DNA of 64,000 nt, from NCBI GenBank assembly GCA_944472155.2, contig OX235271.1:106591256-106655255 (forward strand). Reading direction: 5' to 3'. Of the stretch, positions 23,118 to 36,551 are shown piece by piece. The translations under genes and the position numbers were made by a program. Within the stretch, counting starts at the first letter, position 1. Every line of letters begins with the position of its first letter. Source of the DNA: Trichobilharzia szidati. Taxonomy: Eukaryota > Platyhelminthes > Trematoda > Strigeidida > Schistosomatidae. The notes under the pieces were generated by a model. The model had not been told where the DNA came from. It made no database searches and saw only the letters and a list, made by a program, of their open reading frames with translations.

Positions 23118-24844
23118 AGAATGCGTGCATTTTTCTATTATAATCCATTTTAGGTTCTGTGCATTTGAAAAAGCAAGATAAACAGAAATGCTGTCATACT
23201 GTCCGTCTCAAAGTGGTGCTCCTTCTTTATTCTAATGCTGTTCAACAGTGGTTATTTCATATGATATGAACAAGTTCGTAGGTGCTAATAAATATTTTTG
23301 TCTTATTCACCCTGTCTAAATTTCACATACACGTTTGGTTATGGCAAATTAATTTTTCTGCAATAACTCTTCAGTGTAGAAGTGAAGACAGCTTTGTTCT
23401 CAAATTCGAATACTTTCTAAATGCCCATCCACTTTCTCACAAAAATGTGCTACCACCATGGCCTGCTAACAATCATCAACTAATCTTCATTTGGATAATC
23501 CACTCAAAGAAATTTTTTTCTTGATCAAAATATACTACTGTACACATGTAAAGATATGAGTGACACTGTTTCTATCATGATAACTTAGCAGTAAGGTGTT
23601 TGTATTATTCTATTTATCGATTTTATGTGGTCTAAACTTTGAACAGCTTTTCCACAGATTTATTCAAGTGATTTGTGTTTAAATGTATTTGTTTCCTTTA
23701 ACAGGATGAAATTGAAAACAAAAATGATTCATATATAACTTGGGTTGGGCAATCAGTCTTGTAAATTAAGTGATGACCTGAAAATATTTGGATTACATGA
23801 AGCATTAACAGAAAATCTGTACAGATTATTTGTTATCTTTTGTGATTATTTAGATGACAAAACTATCATTGTTTATTTTAACATTCACTATAGCAACATA
23901 ATCTTATTGCTGTGCTGCTGTTCAAGTCTCCTGCATGTCAGTTAAATATGTAAATATATTTGGTCACTATATTTATTCTCATAACAATAAGGATTTTCTG
24001 TGGTTGAAACCTGAATTCGTCCTGATAACATTAACTGTATACAATGCTAAAACTTAGAGTGATATACTGAGGTGAGGGTGCGTAAGAAAACACAGGAAGG
24101 AATGTAAGATCTCTTTCAAAGGCTGTGACCAGATATCATCTTTCTTCTTTTGCATACTCGAATTACACTTCTGTATTGTTCAAAATTCTAATTCTTCTAT
24201 GCTTAATTTAACACTTAAATTATTGCTAAAGGATACGAGTATATATGACACTTTAATAATGCTTATTATTATAGTTATTTTATATTAGATGAGAAATTTA
24301 TTTAATAGTGAGAAATGGTCATACTGAGAGTAACCTCGTCTTTTGTTTTATTCATTCTTGTTTTATTTTTGAATAAATTATTCAGATATTTTCTGAAAAT
24401 AAAAGATTTAATTCCATTTCAATGCTTCTAGTTTGGTGTGCTGTACTGACAATAATTTATAAGTAGTATACTGTCATGATGTCTTCTGCAAGGATCTTGA
24501 ATAGCGCGGGGGTGAATTAATTGTGAAGAAGGGAAATGAAAAATCCTTGTGAAATAGTATGCAAACCATGAAAGAAAGATAAAACAAGAACACGAAAAAT
24601 TTAAAAAATGGTAATTTCGATGTAAGGTTTCTGACTGACTCACTAGTTTCAACATAGAACTTAGCACAGATGTGCAGCAGTTCGAGTTGCCACACTCCAT
24701 GTAGCACACAAAGCAAGAGAAGATAGTAAACAGAGATTCAAAAGAGAGAGAGAGAGATAATAAACAGAAATATGAGGCAAAAAGAATAGTAATATGGAAG
24801 AAGGGTAGAATTTTATTGGATATTATGAATTACAAAGAGTGAAT
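23118..24844. other. No gene recognised; short AG microsatellite near 24743-24757
   Basis: Frames at 23282-23524, 23745-23945 and 24428-24716 carry no family motif. Confidence 0.45.
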
Positions 24845-25345
24845 GCACCTGCTCCATTGAGAACGATTTTGAGCCATATCACCAATTGTCTCCAGCCATT
24901 GGTGTTTACCACACACAAGACCCCAACCAGGAGGTCTGCAACTCCCTACTTGGCTTAAACTAACTTTTGTGGATTTCATTGACTGATGAATCCATGTTTT
25001 GGTTTGATCACCACTATCTCTTTTCCAACCTGATCGATCCTATATCAGCTAACATTGCCCGTCAAGGAAGGTGATGGCTAGGCATGAGTAACACATGTCC
25101 TAACCATCTCAAACGGTGTAGTTTCACAACCTTGTCGATTGATTTCCCATCCTTACCCAGCACTCAACACCTAACCTAAATATCTCTCACCGTATTATAC
25201 CACTTAACAGGGGAGAGAGAACTCAGGCACCTATGATCAAAGAAAGCTAGCTATAAGGTTTCTGCATTTTACCACAAGTGTGTATAAATCTGCTACCATA
25301 CAGCACTTTGTTGTTGTTACACTAGTACGCATACTCAGTCACCTT
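24845..25345 (-). pseudogene. LINE reverse transcriptase C-terminus, second lineage
   Basis: The minus strand reads LHRLRWLGHVLLMPSHHLP, a stop, RAMLADIGSGWKRDSGDQTK, then QVGSCRPPGWG and WLETIGDMAQNRSQWSRC before the final stop near 24840. RLRWLGHVLRMP and MAQNRSQWR mark the C-terminal end of RTE-like non-LTR retrotransposons. The sequence differs from the fragments at 37505 and 43490, so it is another lineage. One internal stop is seen. Confidence 0.75.
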
Positions 25346-28064
25346 TACATCAATTTATTTTTTGAAAATGATATTTTTTAGAGGTATTCACTGATATAAG
25401 GACAGCAATTTCTATTAGCTTATATGGGAAATCCCCATGTAGACATTTAGAGGACGATAGAATAGGCCAAGGAATATTTAATTTTCCATAAGATAGTCGT
25501 CAATGGCTCTGCTCTAGTATTAATACAATCCAGAAATTGACCAATCTAATGGTGATAAGTTTATTAACAGTAATTAGTCAAGATCAGTGTTACGCACAAC
25601 TTTTACTTTTGCAATTAAATTAATGATGATGTGTACTTTCAGAAGTATACGTGTTATAGTTTGTGTATTCCGCATATTTAGTGCGCGCCTTTTGGCAACA
25701 AAACTGCATCATACCCTTAATTCGTATTCAAGTGAGGCAATATGCAGTTATCTTTCATCTTGATATATTTCGAAAAAGCACCTATTCACAGTGTTCCTAG
25801 CAGCCGATGTCATGTAAAGATTTGAAAACTTCATGAAGGAGACCGAAAATACTCGTTGCGACATGGGGAAAATAAAATTTATCCGCAAAATCATCTTCCA
25901 AGGCTGTACCAAAAGATCACAGTACTGTATTTTTGAGCAGCAGAGGTGGTATATAATTGACAAAGGTATTCAGAAGAGACTTCTGAAGGTGAAAGTTACG
26001 CAATAGTCAACGACATAATAAAAGTAAGGATTCGTGACTCAATAAGATGAAAATCATTATTCGATGTTAAGCAAGATCATTCAGTGTCCACTTGACAAAT
26101 TTCAAGAAGTTGAGGAAAAAACCTGTCAAACGTGCAAAAGGAAGAAGTAAGAGTGATAATGGCAAATTGCTTACTAAAAGTAAAGCCAAAGGAGTAGGAA
26201 AAACCTTTAAGGCCATGGCAGAATAAGAGAGTGAACCATCATTCTGTTCTCAGAGAGTCTGCAGTTACATTGACCAATCGCTACAGCCTCTGACGTAATT
26301 AAGTGCTCAGAAACTTTTGGACATTGACTTTGTCTATAAATGAAATCCCTTTAACTGAATTGTCGTCTATTCTCTTCATGACATTGTGTAATCTCGAACA
26401 AGCAGATTACATGATTAGGAATTCCTGCAGTGGCACTCACAGTAATAAATATTACTATTAACTCTACAATTTTAATACCAAGTCTCAGGCGATTACATCT
26501 ACTGTTTTTCTTCGTTGATTTATACTATGTCCAACTAATACTACTTTTTGTATTGCGCGTAAAGGGTAGAAATTGTAGTCAATAGACTGATATCTCAAAA
26601 CTTTCTGTTTGTTTTTGTCTGTCCATCTAGCAAGCTTCTGTATTACCATTTGAAAATGAGATATTATCTGTCCTCATTGAACATATTTATCGAAAACAGT
26701 TTATTCATAAAATACTTTCATGAATTTCTACAATATGGTATGATAATTCGTCTCTCCAGCCAACTGATGTTAAGCATATACCTAACTAATTCACATTGCT
26801 TTTTTCGATGGAATATCATGTTGCATGAAAACGTTGAAAATGCCAGAAGTAGGTGGGGATGAGAAGCGCCTTCATAGGCACTGTACAAACATGTACATGC
26901 ATACAAACTATACTTTTGACAAGTGCATATATAATCTATGGTTTTTTTTTCTACATAAACTTTATGTCACTGTTAAAAAGTAGAGTTATGTTAAATGGTA
27001 TCGGGAAAAATGAAATTGGTTAGTGATCAATAGTATGTAGACAGTTCTCTCTCTGTTTCTGACAGAAGTATAATGATAGAGGCACGCACTTCAATACCTT
27101 TGATATACAAGAAAGCATTTGAACATTCATGCTTATATTTTTGAAGTCCTTTCAGCTTTACAGTTTTGACTTTTTACAGCTTAAGCAGTCTCTAACTTGG
27201 ACTGGAAAGGCAGAAATAAAGATAGCACAAGTATTTACCCGGTAGTCATACGGAGTTACTTGTCTCTCCATTATACTTTTGGGAGATAAGTGTTCCTATC
27301 TGTTGTAAACACTTCTAATACTGTAAATCATTTGCTTTCAGAGGTAAAAGGACCCTTTTGCATCGTACAACTGTAGCAGTCATGTTATAATTGTTGAAAA
27401 CTGCCCGTATCACTAAAGGTATTGAAAACCTTTGTATTCGAAGATGCAAGTGAAATTCGCCACAAAGACACTCTTCTGTAAACTGTTTGTTCTTATTTCT
27501 GTGGCTGCATGTGTCTTTTTCGTGAGTTAACAATTTTAGTAAGCTTACAAGTATTCCTCAATGTAATTTCAAAAAAGTAGTTAAACTTGGTTTTTTTTTC
27601 AACAGTTGAAATAAACACATTATGTAACTCTGCTACTAGAAATCATTGACTCACTTAAGTTTCCGATTAACACCTCATATATTGATGACTAGGTTTTACT
27701 AGACAGTAACTTGTGAAACTGAAATTTTCTGGACAAAACAACCTTAGATTAAGAAAGTGACGAAATATATGTCAAAGTACAGTAGTATGCGTTGTCTAAG
27801 AAATACAAACTGCACCCTACTTGTCGAACAGGTAGAATGTAACCACAATGCTGTATATTTTACTTTCCCCTTGTATTATTTTGATAAATGAGTCAAACGA
27901 GTTCTGTCCGAGCAGGATAAGAACACTGTACAAAAGACTTTTAAATGACAACAGCCCATGTGTTAACGTATAACAGAACCCTTGAAATCTATTCCTAATT
28001 CGCCCCATCCTTCCTATTTAAAAGCTCCGGAGAAATGCAGCGTTTCTGTGATATTCCAATTAGA
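25346..28064. other. No gene recognised
   Basis: A 72-codon minus-strand frame at 27315-27533 looks moderately protein-like but has no recognisable motif or clear splice sites. The rest is AT-rich. Confidence 0.4.
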
Positions 28065-28070
28065 TTTATT
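28065..28070 (-). terminator. Candidate polyadenylation signal of the GPCR gene
   Basis: AATAAA on the minus strand lies about 235 bases after the GPCR stop codon. It is a plausible mRNA 3'-end signal, but such hexamers are common in AT-rich DNA. Confidence 0.35.
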
Positions 28071-28301
28071 TCTGAATATATTTGTACAAAATAAGTGGTG
28101 ATTGATTTCACCGCTTTGGAGTTTGAAAACTGTCAATATATGTAACTAAATTCAGTCTTGATTAATTATCTCATTTTCCCTTGGTTTACTACCATAATAT
28201 ATATTTTTAATGAAAGTAATTACAATGACAGAAAAAATATACAAGTATATAATTTAGTATAGTTAAATATAAAATATGACAAAAGAAACTGATATTTTAC
28301 T

Positions 28302-29436
28302 TTAAATTTTGTGATAATTAGAAGCTTGCTCACTGATGTAATTTGTTTCTCTTGGTGCACGTTGTCCACTATCATTTTGCTTAAGGCAAAATGGGCAAAA
28401 ATGACAATACGTATACCTAAGTGTTTCACGAAAATCCCTGTTGAGAAATAAGTATAGGAAAAATGTTGATGCAAAAGCAAACTGAGCCAAGTTAATTGTT
28501 ATCATTCGATACATCTGATATGCTACACAAGTTTGTATCTGTTCCATTGAACATACACCTAGTGTAGTGAAAACTCTGACATAAGCTAATGCTTGAGGTA
28601 CCTGCCCAGTTAAAAACAATAAAATAACTCCGATCAGTAGGATTGTTAATTTTAATTGAGTGTTTTGTCGTCTTTTTGAACGAAGTTTTGATGTTATTTC
28701 TTTGCTTTTTACACTATCATTATTATTATTATTTTCATTTCGGCAAGATAATTCGATTTCATTTGATTTAGTGGATAATGTTTGCACATCAGCATCTGCA
28801 GACAATGGAGAAGACTGACTTGATGATTTGTGCGACTTTTGACTAGAATAAAGTTTGCAGCTATCTACACACCTATCTTGTGATGCAAAGTCTGCTTGAA
28901 TTTGACTTTCACTTATGTTCCTTCCTTTGAAATTTTTTCCACTCAAGTTTTTTTGTGTATTCTCCACATTGCTATTTGGTCTGCCCGAGAATCGGCGATT
29001 GTGTTGAGATACAAGAATAAATAGGAGACAGTTTGATAAACATAGAAAACATAAAGGGATAATTTGTACGCATACAATGCGTAGCCATGAATAAAACGCA
29101 TAATATGTAGACCGTGAGAATTCTGTGAAGTCACTGCGTAGTTCTAACACACCGTTCACTTGCTTTAAAGATACTGTTTGAATTGCAAAATATGGAATGT
29201 TAAAAATGAATGCTACAATACATATAACACCGATTAGTTGACGTGTATTTCTGCGCGTGAAGTATCTTTTGGAAAGGGACCAATGTTTCATACTTACATA
29301 GCGTTCAATAGCGAGTACTACAGTTAACCATGCACTGATATTTTCCGTCATGTTTGACACTGGAGTTTCCACATATATACTGTACATGTAAATATATATA
29401 GCTGCATCAGTTGCATGATGACTTAGATGTGGAAGG
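28302..29436 (-). CDS. Rhodopsin-class peptide-type GPCR, last coding exon (TM3-TM7 and tail)
   Basis: This encodes residues 93-470 of the spliced receptor. The acceptor is a T-rich tract ending CACAG at 29438-29437, and the exon starts in phase 2. TM3 (about 107-140) ends in ERY at 137-139, the G-protein contact motif. TM4 is about 158-180, with no Trp 4.50. TM5 (210-236) carries P220. A long loop 3 (about 237-350) is rich in Ser, Asn and Lys. TM6 (353-379) has GQVP in place of CWxP. TM7 (400-424) has TFFLY in place of NPxxY, then helix 8 NRDFRETL and a Cys cluster (CHFCPFC) that may be palmitoylated. The acceptor-side sequence fits FMRFamide-like or other flatworm peptide receptors; the ligand is unknown. 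The usual Cys of TM3 and loop 2 are both absent. Confidence 0.9.
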
Positions 29437-29453
29437 CTGTGAAAAAAAAACAA

Positions 29454-32376
29454 AAATACAAGAAAGATTCTTTATAATTAATTGAAAAATTCAAAAATAA
29501 GAAAATCAAGTTGCTATTATCACTTCTTTGTATACCTACATATGATTTACAATAATATGATTCATCTGTGCAGTCTACTAACCGCTTAAGACAGTGACTT
29601 TGGTGACGAAAGTAACTCAAACACGTGCGTTGTATGACTCCATTAGATTTGAAGTCAACGAAAATTTCAACACCATAACATTGAACAAGTTCTGCGTAAT
29701 AAAATGTCTAGTTAAAGGTTTCCAGACTAAAATTTCTTGCCTTATGTTTATTTTCCTAATTCTTATGTGCAACTGGAAAACGCTCACCTCAAGCAGTAGT
29801 GCTTTGTTGGAACGTTGAATTAGTCTGAACACCGAAAGGCCATTTACTCTTTCTACTTATTACATAATTTATTTTGGACACGTGTCACCATTAACATTCT
29901 ATTTGATATTACGCAACCCTTAGCACTACTTACCACTCTTAACCCCACCAGTTACAATTCTGTTTATTCATCACATTTTCAAAACATTTTGACTAATATT
30001 TTAATTTTGTTTGACAATTCTGATGTACACACACACAAAATATTTATATATAAACGCGATTGTACAGCTAAGTGAATGAATTCGCGGAAAAGAGACTCTT
30101 CGCTGAACTTTTTGTTCTTTTATTTATTTTGTTTTTTATTTTTATCTATTCAAATGTCTGCCGAATAAATGAAATGTCAAAAAACTAATTATTGAATGAA
30201 AATTTTCTTTCCTAAAACTTTTCCATGACGTCTGACAGTTCTGTGTCTGTAATAACTGAAGAATAACTGATATTCATAACAGTTATTACGTAACTATTGT
30301 GGATGCATAATTTTATTTCCTGCTGGGGAAGTTATCGAAAGAAAAAATATTGTTCAAAAATCAATCTTTCGAAATTTTCAATAAGCATCTTTAATTGAAA
30401 TTTTTTACAATTTATAGAGAACTCTGAAAAGGTCGCCAGTAATTTAGTGTTGATACATTGTTGAACGACCTGTTTTAAAGCTATTGTGCCAATAGTACCA
30501 GTGACCTGTGAGTGGTTCTTACGTCCCCAAGATATAGCTTTACCAAGAATAATTGAAACAAATAAGCCAAACAGTGTTACAAAACGTTTATGTTCGTATG
30601 AAATAAAATTGAGAATAGATATCTACCTTCCTAACTGAATTAGAAAACTGTATTAATAAAACAATGTTTTTTCTCTTTTCTGATTTCTACACTACACGGA
30701 GAACATTCGCGGAATTCAAACAGAAAATGGTGTATTCCGCTGACTTTTTCCTAAAATTTACTGACTTTAAAATGTTTAAATATGGAAGCTTATTAGCAGC
30801 AAATATAAAATGATGTCTTTTTTGATTGCACACTAGTCCTATCTTCGGTGCAGTCATGTTTAAAGTATGTTTAAGTCATTTAATTTTTAGAAGAAACTGT
30901 ACAATGAATGTATCAACTGGAAATCGGGAGTTATCGTTCATTTTCAATAAATTCATATCATTTCTCACCACATATCAAACGCTTTTCATAACTGTGAAAC
31001 TTTCAAATGATATATCACTTTCGGGTTATTGTTGAATCATAAACAGTTAATCGCATGTGGAGGGATGATTCTTTTGGAAAATTCCGCTTCACATTTCCCT
31101 GGTTTCTTCGTCTTTAACATACTTTCCTTACAACGAAAACAATTCACTTAAAAATTGTTTTTAAATAAGATATAAACAATATCATCACTTGTTCAATCTG
31201 TCAATGATGTTTTTAAGTAAGAAGCTTTATGAAAATGCCATAAACAGCTAAAAATATCTGAACAGCTTTAAAGTATTTATAAGTTTCTGTGATCGATTTA
31301 TTTTGATCACTTGTGAAGGAAACTGACTTTGTGTTGTATTTAGTCGGTTATTTCTTTAACTTTAATAATATCTGAGTTTCACCTGTCCAGGAATTCTATA
31401 TTTGATCTCATGACATTAGTTATCCATTGCCGATATCTCTTTTCGTTCAAATTTCACTATATAGAGGGTGAGTTACAAGAGAGTGAACTGGAAACGCATT
31501 TCTTAGACTTTAACACCATTAAACAAACTTTTATAAGCTAAAATGAAAGTTGAGTACTAAGTAAGTGTTTTTCTACACTTATTTAAGATAGCATTTAAAT
31601 AATTTTGATGTGCTTCAAATAACATCTATGCATTTGACTTCATTTTGTGACAGTATGTATTCTTTCGACATCTAGATCTAATTCATCATATTATGTTCTT
31701 GTAAGCATCTAGGTTCATGAATACTTTTAACTCGCAGCATATGATGCACACACCGTTAGACATACTCTTAATGATCACACAGTGGGGGTTTATTGGTTTA
31801 AACTATCTATCAGCTATAAAACAGACTGATGAAATATTGAATTCATGTGATTTCAAATGTAAATGACAATAATATCGAAACAGACAAGGAAACATCAGTT
31901 TGTTTCAGATATATTTCGAAAATTGCATATAATTTCAAGAATTTCAATGTATTTCACTTTATTATGACACTGTTGATGTCAATAACATAATAGTAACAGC
32001 TTTATTCGGCACAAAATGTCCGCACATTTTTCAACTTAATTTACTGTATAATATCTTTTCTCCTTATCCATGATCTTCAGGTAAAATGGTAATCTGCAGC
32101 ATATCATATGACGGAACGCTGTTCGATCCGAATTGTAGACTAATTTCTTATGATATTTTAATTTCGTCTCCAAAAAATGTGCAACAGTACTTTTGAAAGC
32201 CAATTAAAAGTGTGCGTGTGTGTATATTTTACGACTCAAGGACATATTTGAATGGTTGAAACAATAAGAATTAGAAAAAACACTATGATGCACTGTGTTG
32301 GTTGAAAATTTAAGTAACCCACTGATTCAAGCAGGCCTCCAACGAACAAATGCAATAAGCAGTTATTATATAGATT
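29454..32376. other. Intronic, no further gene recognised
   Basis: Short frames at 29594-29832 and 30826-31035 show no motif. Confidence 0.45.
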
Positions 32377-32640
32377 CAAGCGTTGCTTTGCATGGATTTG
32401 ATTGGTTTCAGGATTTCATCATGAACTGACATCGGTTAGAGCAGCATTGGGAAACCTGGGAGTACTGGACAGCTGTTTCGTCCTAGTTTGAGACTCTTTA
32501 GCGGCGCGCACTCACCGCCAGATGTCGAACCCAGTACCTTCCGGTTACAAGGTGAGCTCATGGACCATTTAGCCACTGGGACCCAATCCAGTGGCCACTC
32601 CATGATATGGCGCGACCACTAGCGAGTTTACCAGCATTTC
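32377..32640 (-). mobile_element. SINE family A, copy A5
   Basis: Box-A-like TGGCTAAATGGTCCATGAGC and box-B-like GGGTTCGACATCTG are followed by a hammerhead with GTCTCAAACTAGGAC, GAAACAGCTGTC and CAGTAC intact, but the 5' core is CTAAAGA and the helix I 5' arm is changed. It lies in the GPCR intron in the same orientation as the gene. Confidence 0.7.
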
Positions 32641-34297
32641 TGTGTTTTGACTTTCAGACTTTCCGACATTTACCACAGGGTTCACTTGTGTTTTCCCTAC
32701 ACCTCACCTAAGGATAGTATGTAAATACGACTAAGTGAATATATTTTCATTTTCGAAGACAAACTGACATCACGTACAGTTTATTATTGAGAAAATATGC
32801 TAAACTGTTCTCAGTAATTTATTCATATAAGTATATATATGTAAATAAAAATTGTCTGTTCTAGATAAGCAAAATAAAACGTTTCCTGAGTAGGTTGAAA
32901 TAGTTAGAAATAAAAGGAAACTAATATGACAGGCTGAATATAAGACAGACTATTTCTATAGAATTGAAAAAACAACACTGAAAAAAGGCATAGTAACGAA
33001 AGCCTACGTAGACGCATTTTTCTGCTTTTATGTTGAGAAATACTTCTATCCCTTTCTCCCCGTTTATATTTATGAGCACATGTGTAATAATAAAAATCTG
33101 TCTAGTCCCTTTAATTTTATTTATTTAGTTATAATCAACTATCCATTATAAAGTTTAACGTCACCAGATGTTTTAAAGTCTATTCTATTAGTGTTCTGTT
33201 AGTTATTGTGTGGTAGTACATAACTTTTTTTAAATAGAAAAAGGTTACCTTTCCCCATCAGAATATTTTATTCCAGTTTGTTTTATTGGAGCAGAAACTG
33301 TTTCAGCCTCTTACCGTTTACTTCAAAGACTTTGACTTGATTTATTTGAAATTTCCACTTTAGAAACTGACCGAAATCAAAATGTAAGTAAAGTTATGCC
33401 AGAAGTAAATGATATACTGATCAAATCTGTCAAACCTGTGGATAAGCTACACACAAATGGAAGTATGAATTATGACTGTTCAATTAACTGCCTATCCGTT
33501 GGATGCATCTGTCATGCATGCTGAACCCCAATTCATATTAGTTTCAATACGGAGTACTTCACAAACACTAATGAGTAAACCAACTTCGGCGATTCTTAAC
33601 CATAGTAGCCCAAAAAGAAACTATCTGATAAAGACCTTGGCAAATCTCTATCGGCCAATGAGATGCGTTCTTACTGGAAATGCGTAATTTTAAAAAAAAC
33701 GTTTTACACAAGTAATGCAATGTTAAAAAATAGTTAAATGAGTTGAAGTCCTTATCTTTGTTCCAAGGAAACCTCCCAGTTTCTCATAGGAGTTCTCATA
33801 GTTAGGTTAAAACAATTTCTGTGCATAACTTCATTGAGACAACTGTAAGTCATCATGTCGCTTGACTCATTCACCTCTCTGCTCTTCTTTTCCAGGGGAC
33901 TCTAGAAACTTCCAATGGAATTTGAATGAGTCCCATCGATAAGATTGAAGAAATTGTCCGTTTGACTGACCACATTGTGAATAAAGCCCAGGGATGGTAG
34001 CTGGCTCTACGTTTCTTCCTTTCCAATAGGCCTGATGTCTAAGTGATGAAATTCGCTACATAATTCTTTTACAGCATCAACAATTCCCTCTACATACTAC
34101 GGATTCCTCTGACGGGTTGCTCAAGGTCATTAATCCCTTTATTTGGTAGTTTCATTTTGTGCTGCCATAGTTTAGAGCTATCCCGACTTAAAACCTAACT
34201 ATATACAGCTATAATATTAAGTTTTCAGTGTATATCAAAATACATAACATAAAAAAAGTTAGAATTCGCCAGTCATTGAATTTCAGCGTAAATCGCT
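32641..34297. other. Intronic; one protein-like stretch at 33370-33690
   Basis: Bases 33370-33690 have a less AT-rich, coding-like composition, with open pieces in three frames (for example VMPEVNDILIKSVKPVDKLH, then LTAYPLDASVMHAEPQ). No family was recognised; it may be a frameshifted fossil. Confidence 0.3.
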
Positions 34298-34480
34298 GAA
34301 TGTCCAGTGAGGTTGGTCTTGTTATCTGAAACTCCCAAGTTCGATCTCTATCGAGTTTGTTGGTTCATACTGATGAAGAGCCCCGAAATAGGATGAAGCA
34401 GCTCTTCAGTGATCTCCGTTGTTCTCAGTGATCACTCTCACCGATGTTAATTCGTGACGAAAATCTCACGACTGGATTTA
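34298..34480 (+). mobile_element. SINE family A relative, copy A6, strongly diverged
   Basis: CATACTGATGAAGAGCCCCG, then GATGAAGCAGCTCTTCAGTG and CACTCTCACCGATGTTAATT follow the order of a family A hammerhead and tail, with many changes. CTGATGA is intact but helix II and GAAA are not. Confidence 0.5.
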
Positions 34481-35484
34481 ATATAAGAGTCAGTAGAAAT
34501 ACTACAAAGATTTCGCCGAATAAAAATTTTCCTTCTGACAGTTTTATTTTTATAGCTGTACAGTCATATCTATATATGAATTACAATCCACAGTAAAAGT
34601 ATATTTGTTGTTTGTGTTAAAATTTGACAGTGAGTGAAAATACTGAAGGGAGAAAGTACTGTGTAGATTATCATAAAGTGAAAATTGACCAGGAATATAA
34701 ATGCATGAGGAAAGGTTCAATAAACCTGAGAAAACTGGGGATATGCTTAATAAGTACATTCAAGAATGTGAATGTATGAATTTATTTGGTCAAATGCAAT
34801 AAGATAGGAATATAAGACGGGTGAAGTATCGTCACTCAAATTAAAAAATTAGCAAAGTGATAACGCAAAGTTGAATAAAATAAAACAGAATGGAACAACA
34901 TGGTATAAATAAGAATAAAGAAGTCTTGTGAAACATATGATAAAATCCAAGCCAAAGTAACGCAAGTAGTAGTAGAAAATTGTTTTTGTACACTAGTTTC
35001 TGGCTTTATGTTGTGCACTGCCAAGGTATTCACTGTGCAAAGCAAGTGTATTCGTGCTGCTTTTAACAAATTTATGAGACCTTGTGAATAGTGCTACAGA
35101 AGCTTCAGTTTTTTCTACTCACTATCAAATTGTAACGCACACAAAACAAAACTACTTATAATCGTCCGTTGTAATTCATATGTAAGTATTATTATTATAC
35201 AGCTATGAAAAATGAAATCATCGGGAATAGAATTTTCTTCCCTGAAATCTCTACCACATCTCTCTATGAGGATTAATAATTTAATTAATAGAAGATGAAA
35301 TAGTCTTAGTAAGCTTAATTAGCTTTCATAAGATTTCAACGGAAGTTCAATTAATATTTAAAGGTTTATCTTATCTACTATCTAAGTTAACCGGCTAAAA
35401 TGGCTTTAAGGAATCGAAGAGTTTTAAACTAGGTTATCAACGTCTGAGATATTTATGCACAAAAGGATTACAGCTTCTTGTATT
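34481..35484. other. Intronic, no gene recognised
   Basis: Short minus-strand frames (34550-34759, 34836-35069) show no motif. Confidence 0.4.
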
Positions 35485-35592
35485 CCTTTACGTTCCCAGT
35501 GGAACATTGGGCTTCAAGCTAGGAGCTTGAAGTTTCGGCAGCAGTGGTGTTTATTTTTACAGGATTGGTTGCTAGCCTCATGCCCAACCTTA
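35485..35592 (-). mobile_element. SINE family B, copy B4, truncated
   Basis: Only the 3' half is present: hairpin GTTCCACTGGGAAC with the family sequence GAAGCCCAATGTTCCA, and the body up to AGGTTGGGCATGAGG. The tRNA-like head is missing. Confidence 0.75.
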
Positions 35593-36093
35593 GGTGACTT
35601 TTTCAGGCAACTTGTTGCCTTTAAAAGCACATGATTTGCTTCAAAGGTGTCTGTTTAACATCAGTGAGTTGACCAACCATACTAGTTTATATGCTATCGT
35701 TTATTCCTTATAAGTCTCTACTGAAATTTTTACGTTAACATATAATTATATTTAGTTCAGAAATGTATTAGAATTCTCTCTTATTTACAATCTCTTTGAT
35801 CTTAGTTATAAATTTTACTGAAATATAGTATCTAATTTGCCATAGTTACTGCTAAACATCTATTCGAATTCTGTTATAAAAATTCACTTTTAAAATAATA
35901 AGAAAGAAGATAGGTCAAAAAGTTTATTTGAATATATATATATATATCAAAGAAATTCTTAAAAGACTGCATTCACTTATAAATTCAAAATATTTCCGAA
36001 TTATTAGAAAGAAAAGAAGTACTGAGTATATCAAACGTTTGTCTATACAACATGGCAATACTGAGTAGATGCATAATAGGAATATGTATATTC
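35593..36093. other. Intronic, AT-rich, no gene
   Basis: An AT microsatellite lies at 35932-35947. Confidence 0.45.
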
Positions 36094-36124
<31 letters not shown>

Positions 36125-36551
36125 TTGGAGGCAATTGGCAAGAAACCTTCGACCTAGGTTTCATGCTAGTTAGCAGTTACCAGTCAGCAAGGCGTATCTG
36201 CAACCTCGAAGGAACTCATGTCCCTTCTGAGATTCGAACCCGCGTCACCCAGTGCTGCAGTAAGAGACGTTACCACTGAGCTATCCTGGCTAGCGATTAA
36301 CCTCCTGTGGGACTATATTGGATGTTTTTGATTGGACACTAGTTAGTAACTAATGTAGTTTGTCTAGTACTTTGTTTGGTGCAGAATGAAGTCTGTCGGT
36401 CAAGTTTGCAATGTGGCCACCATTCTAGGTAGCTCGCTATCACTGTGCACTTGAAATTGTTAGTACTAGATGGTTGGAAGCAATCGGCAGGAAGCCTTGA
36501 ACCTGAGTTTCGTGCCAGTTGGCACTAGTGTCAAATATATATATATATATA
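36094..36551 (-). mobile_element. SINE family C, one full and one partial unit, bracketed by AT microsatellites
   Basis: The minus strand reads GATAGCTCAGTGGTAACGTC and GCGGGTTCGAATCTC near 36230-36290. These are very tRNA-like box A and box B segments. The unit runs 36120-36470. A second partial unit starts at 36471 with ATGGTTGGAAGCAATCGGCA, matching ATGGTTGGAGGCAATTGGCA at 36119. AT repeats flank the array at 36094-36119 and 36535-36551. Confidence 0.7.

Noticed and set aside
36225..36295. A functional tRNA gene on the minus strand
   Set aside because: Very tRNA-like boxes, but no convincing acceptor or anticodon stem, and the flanks belong to a repeated unit.
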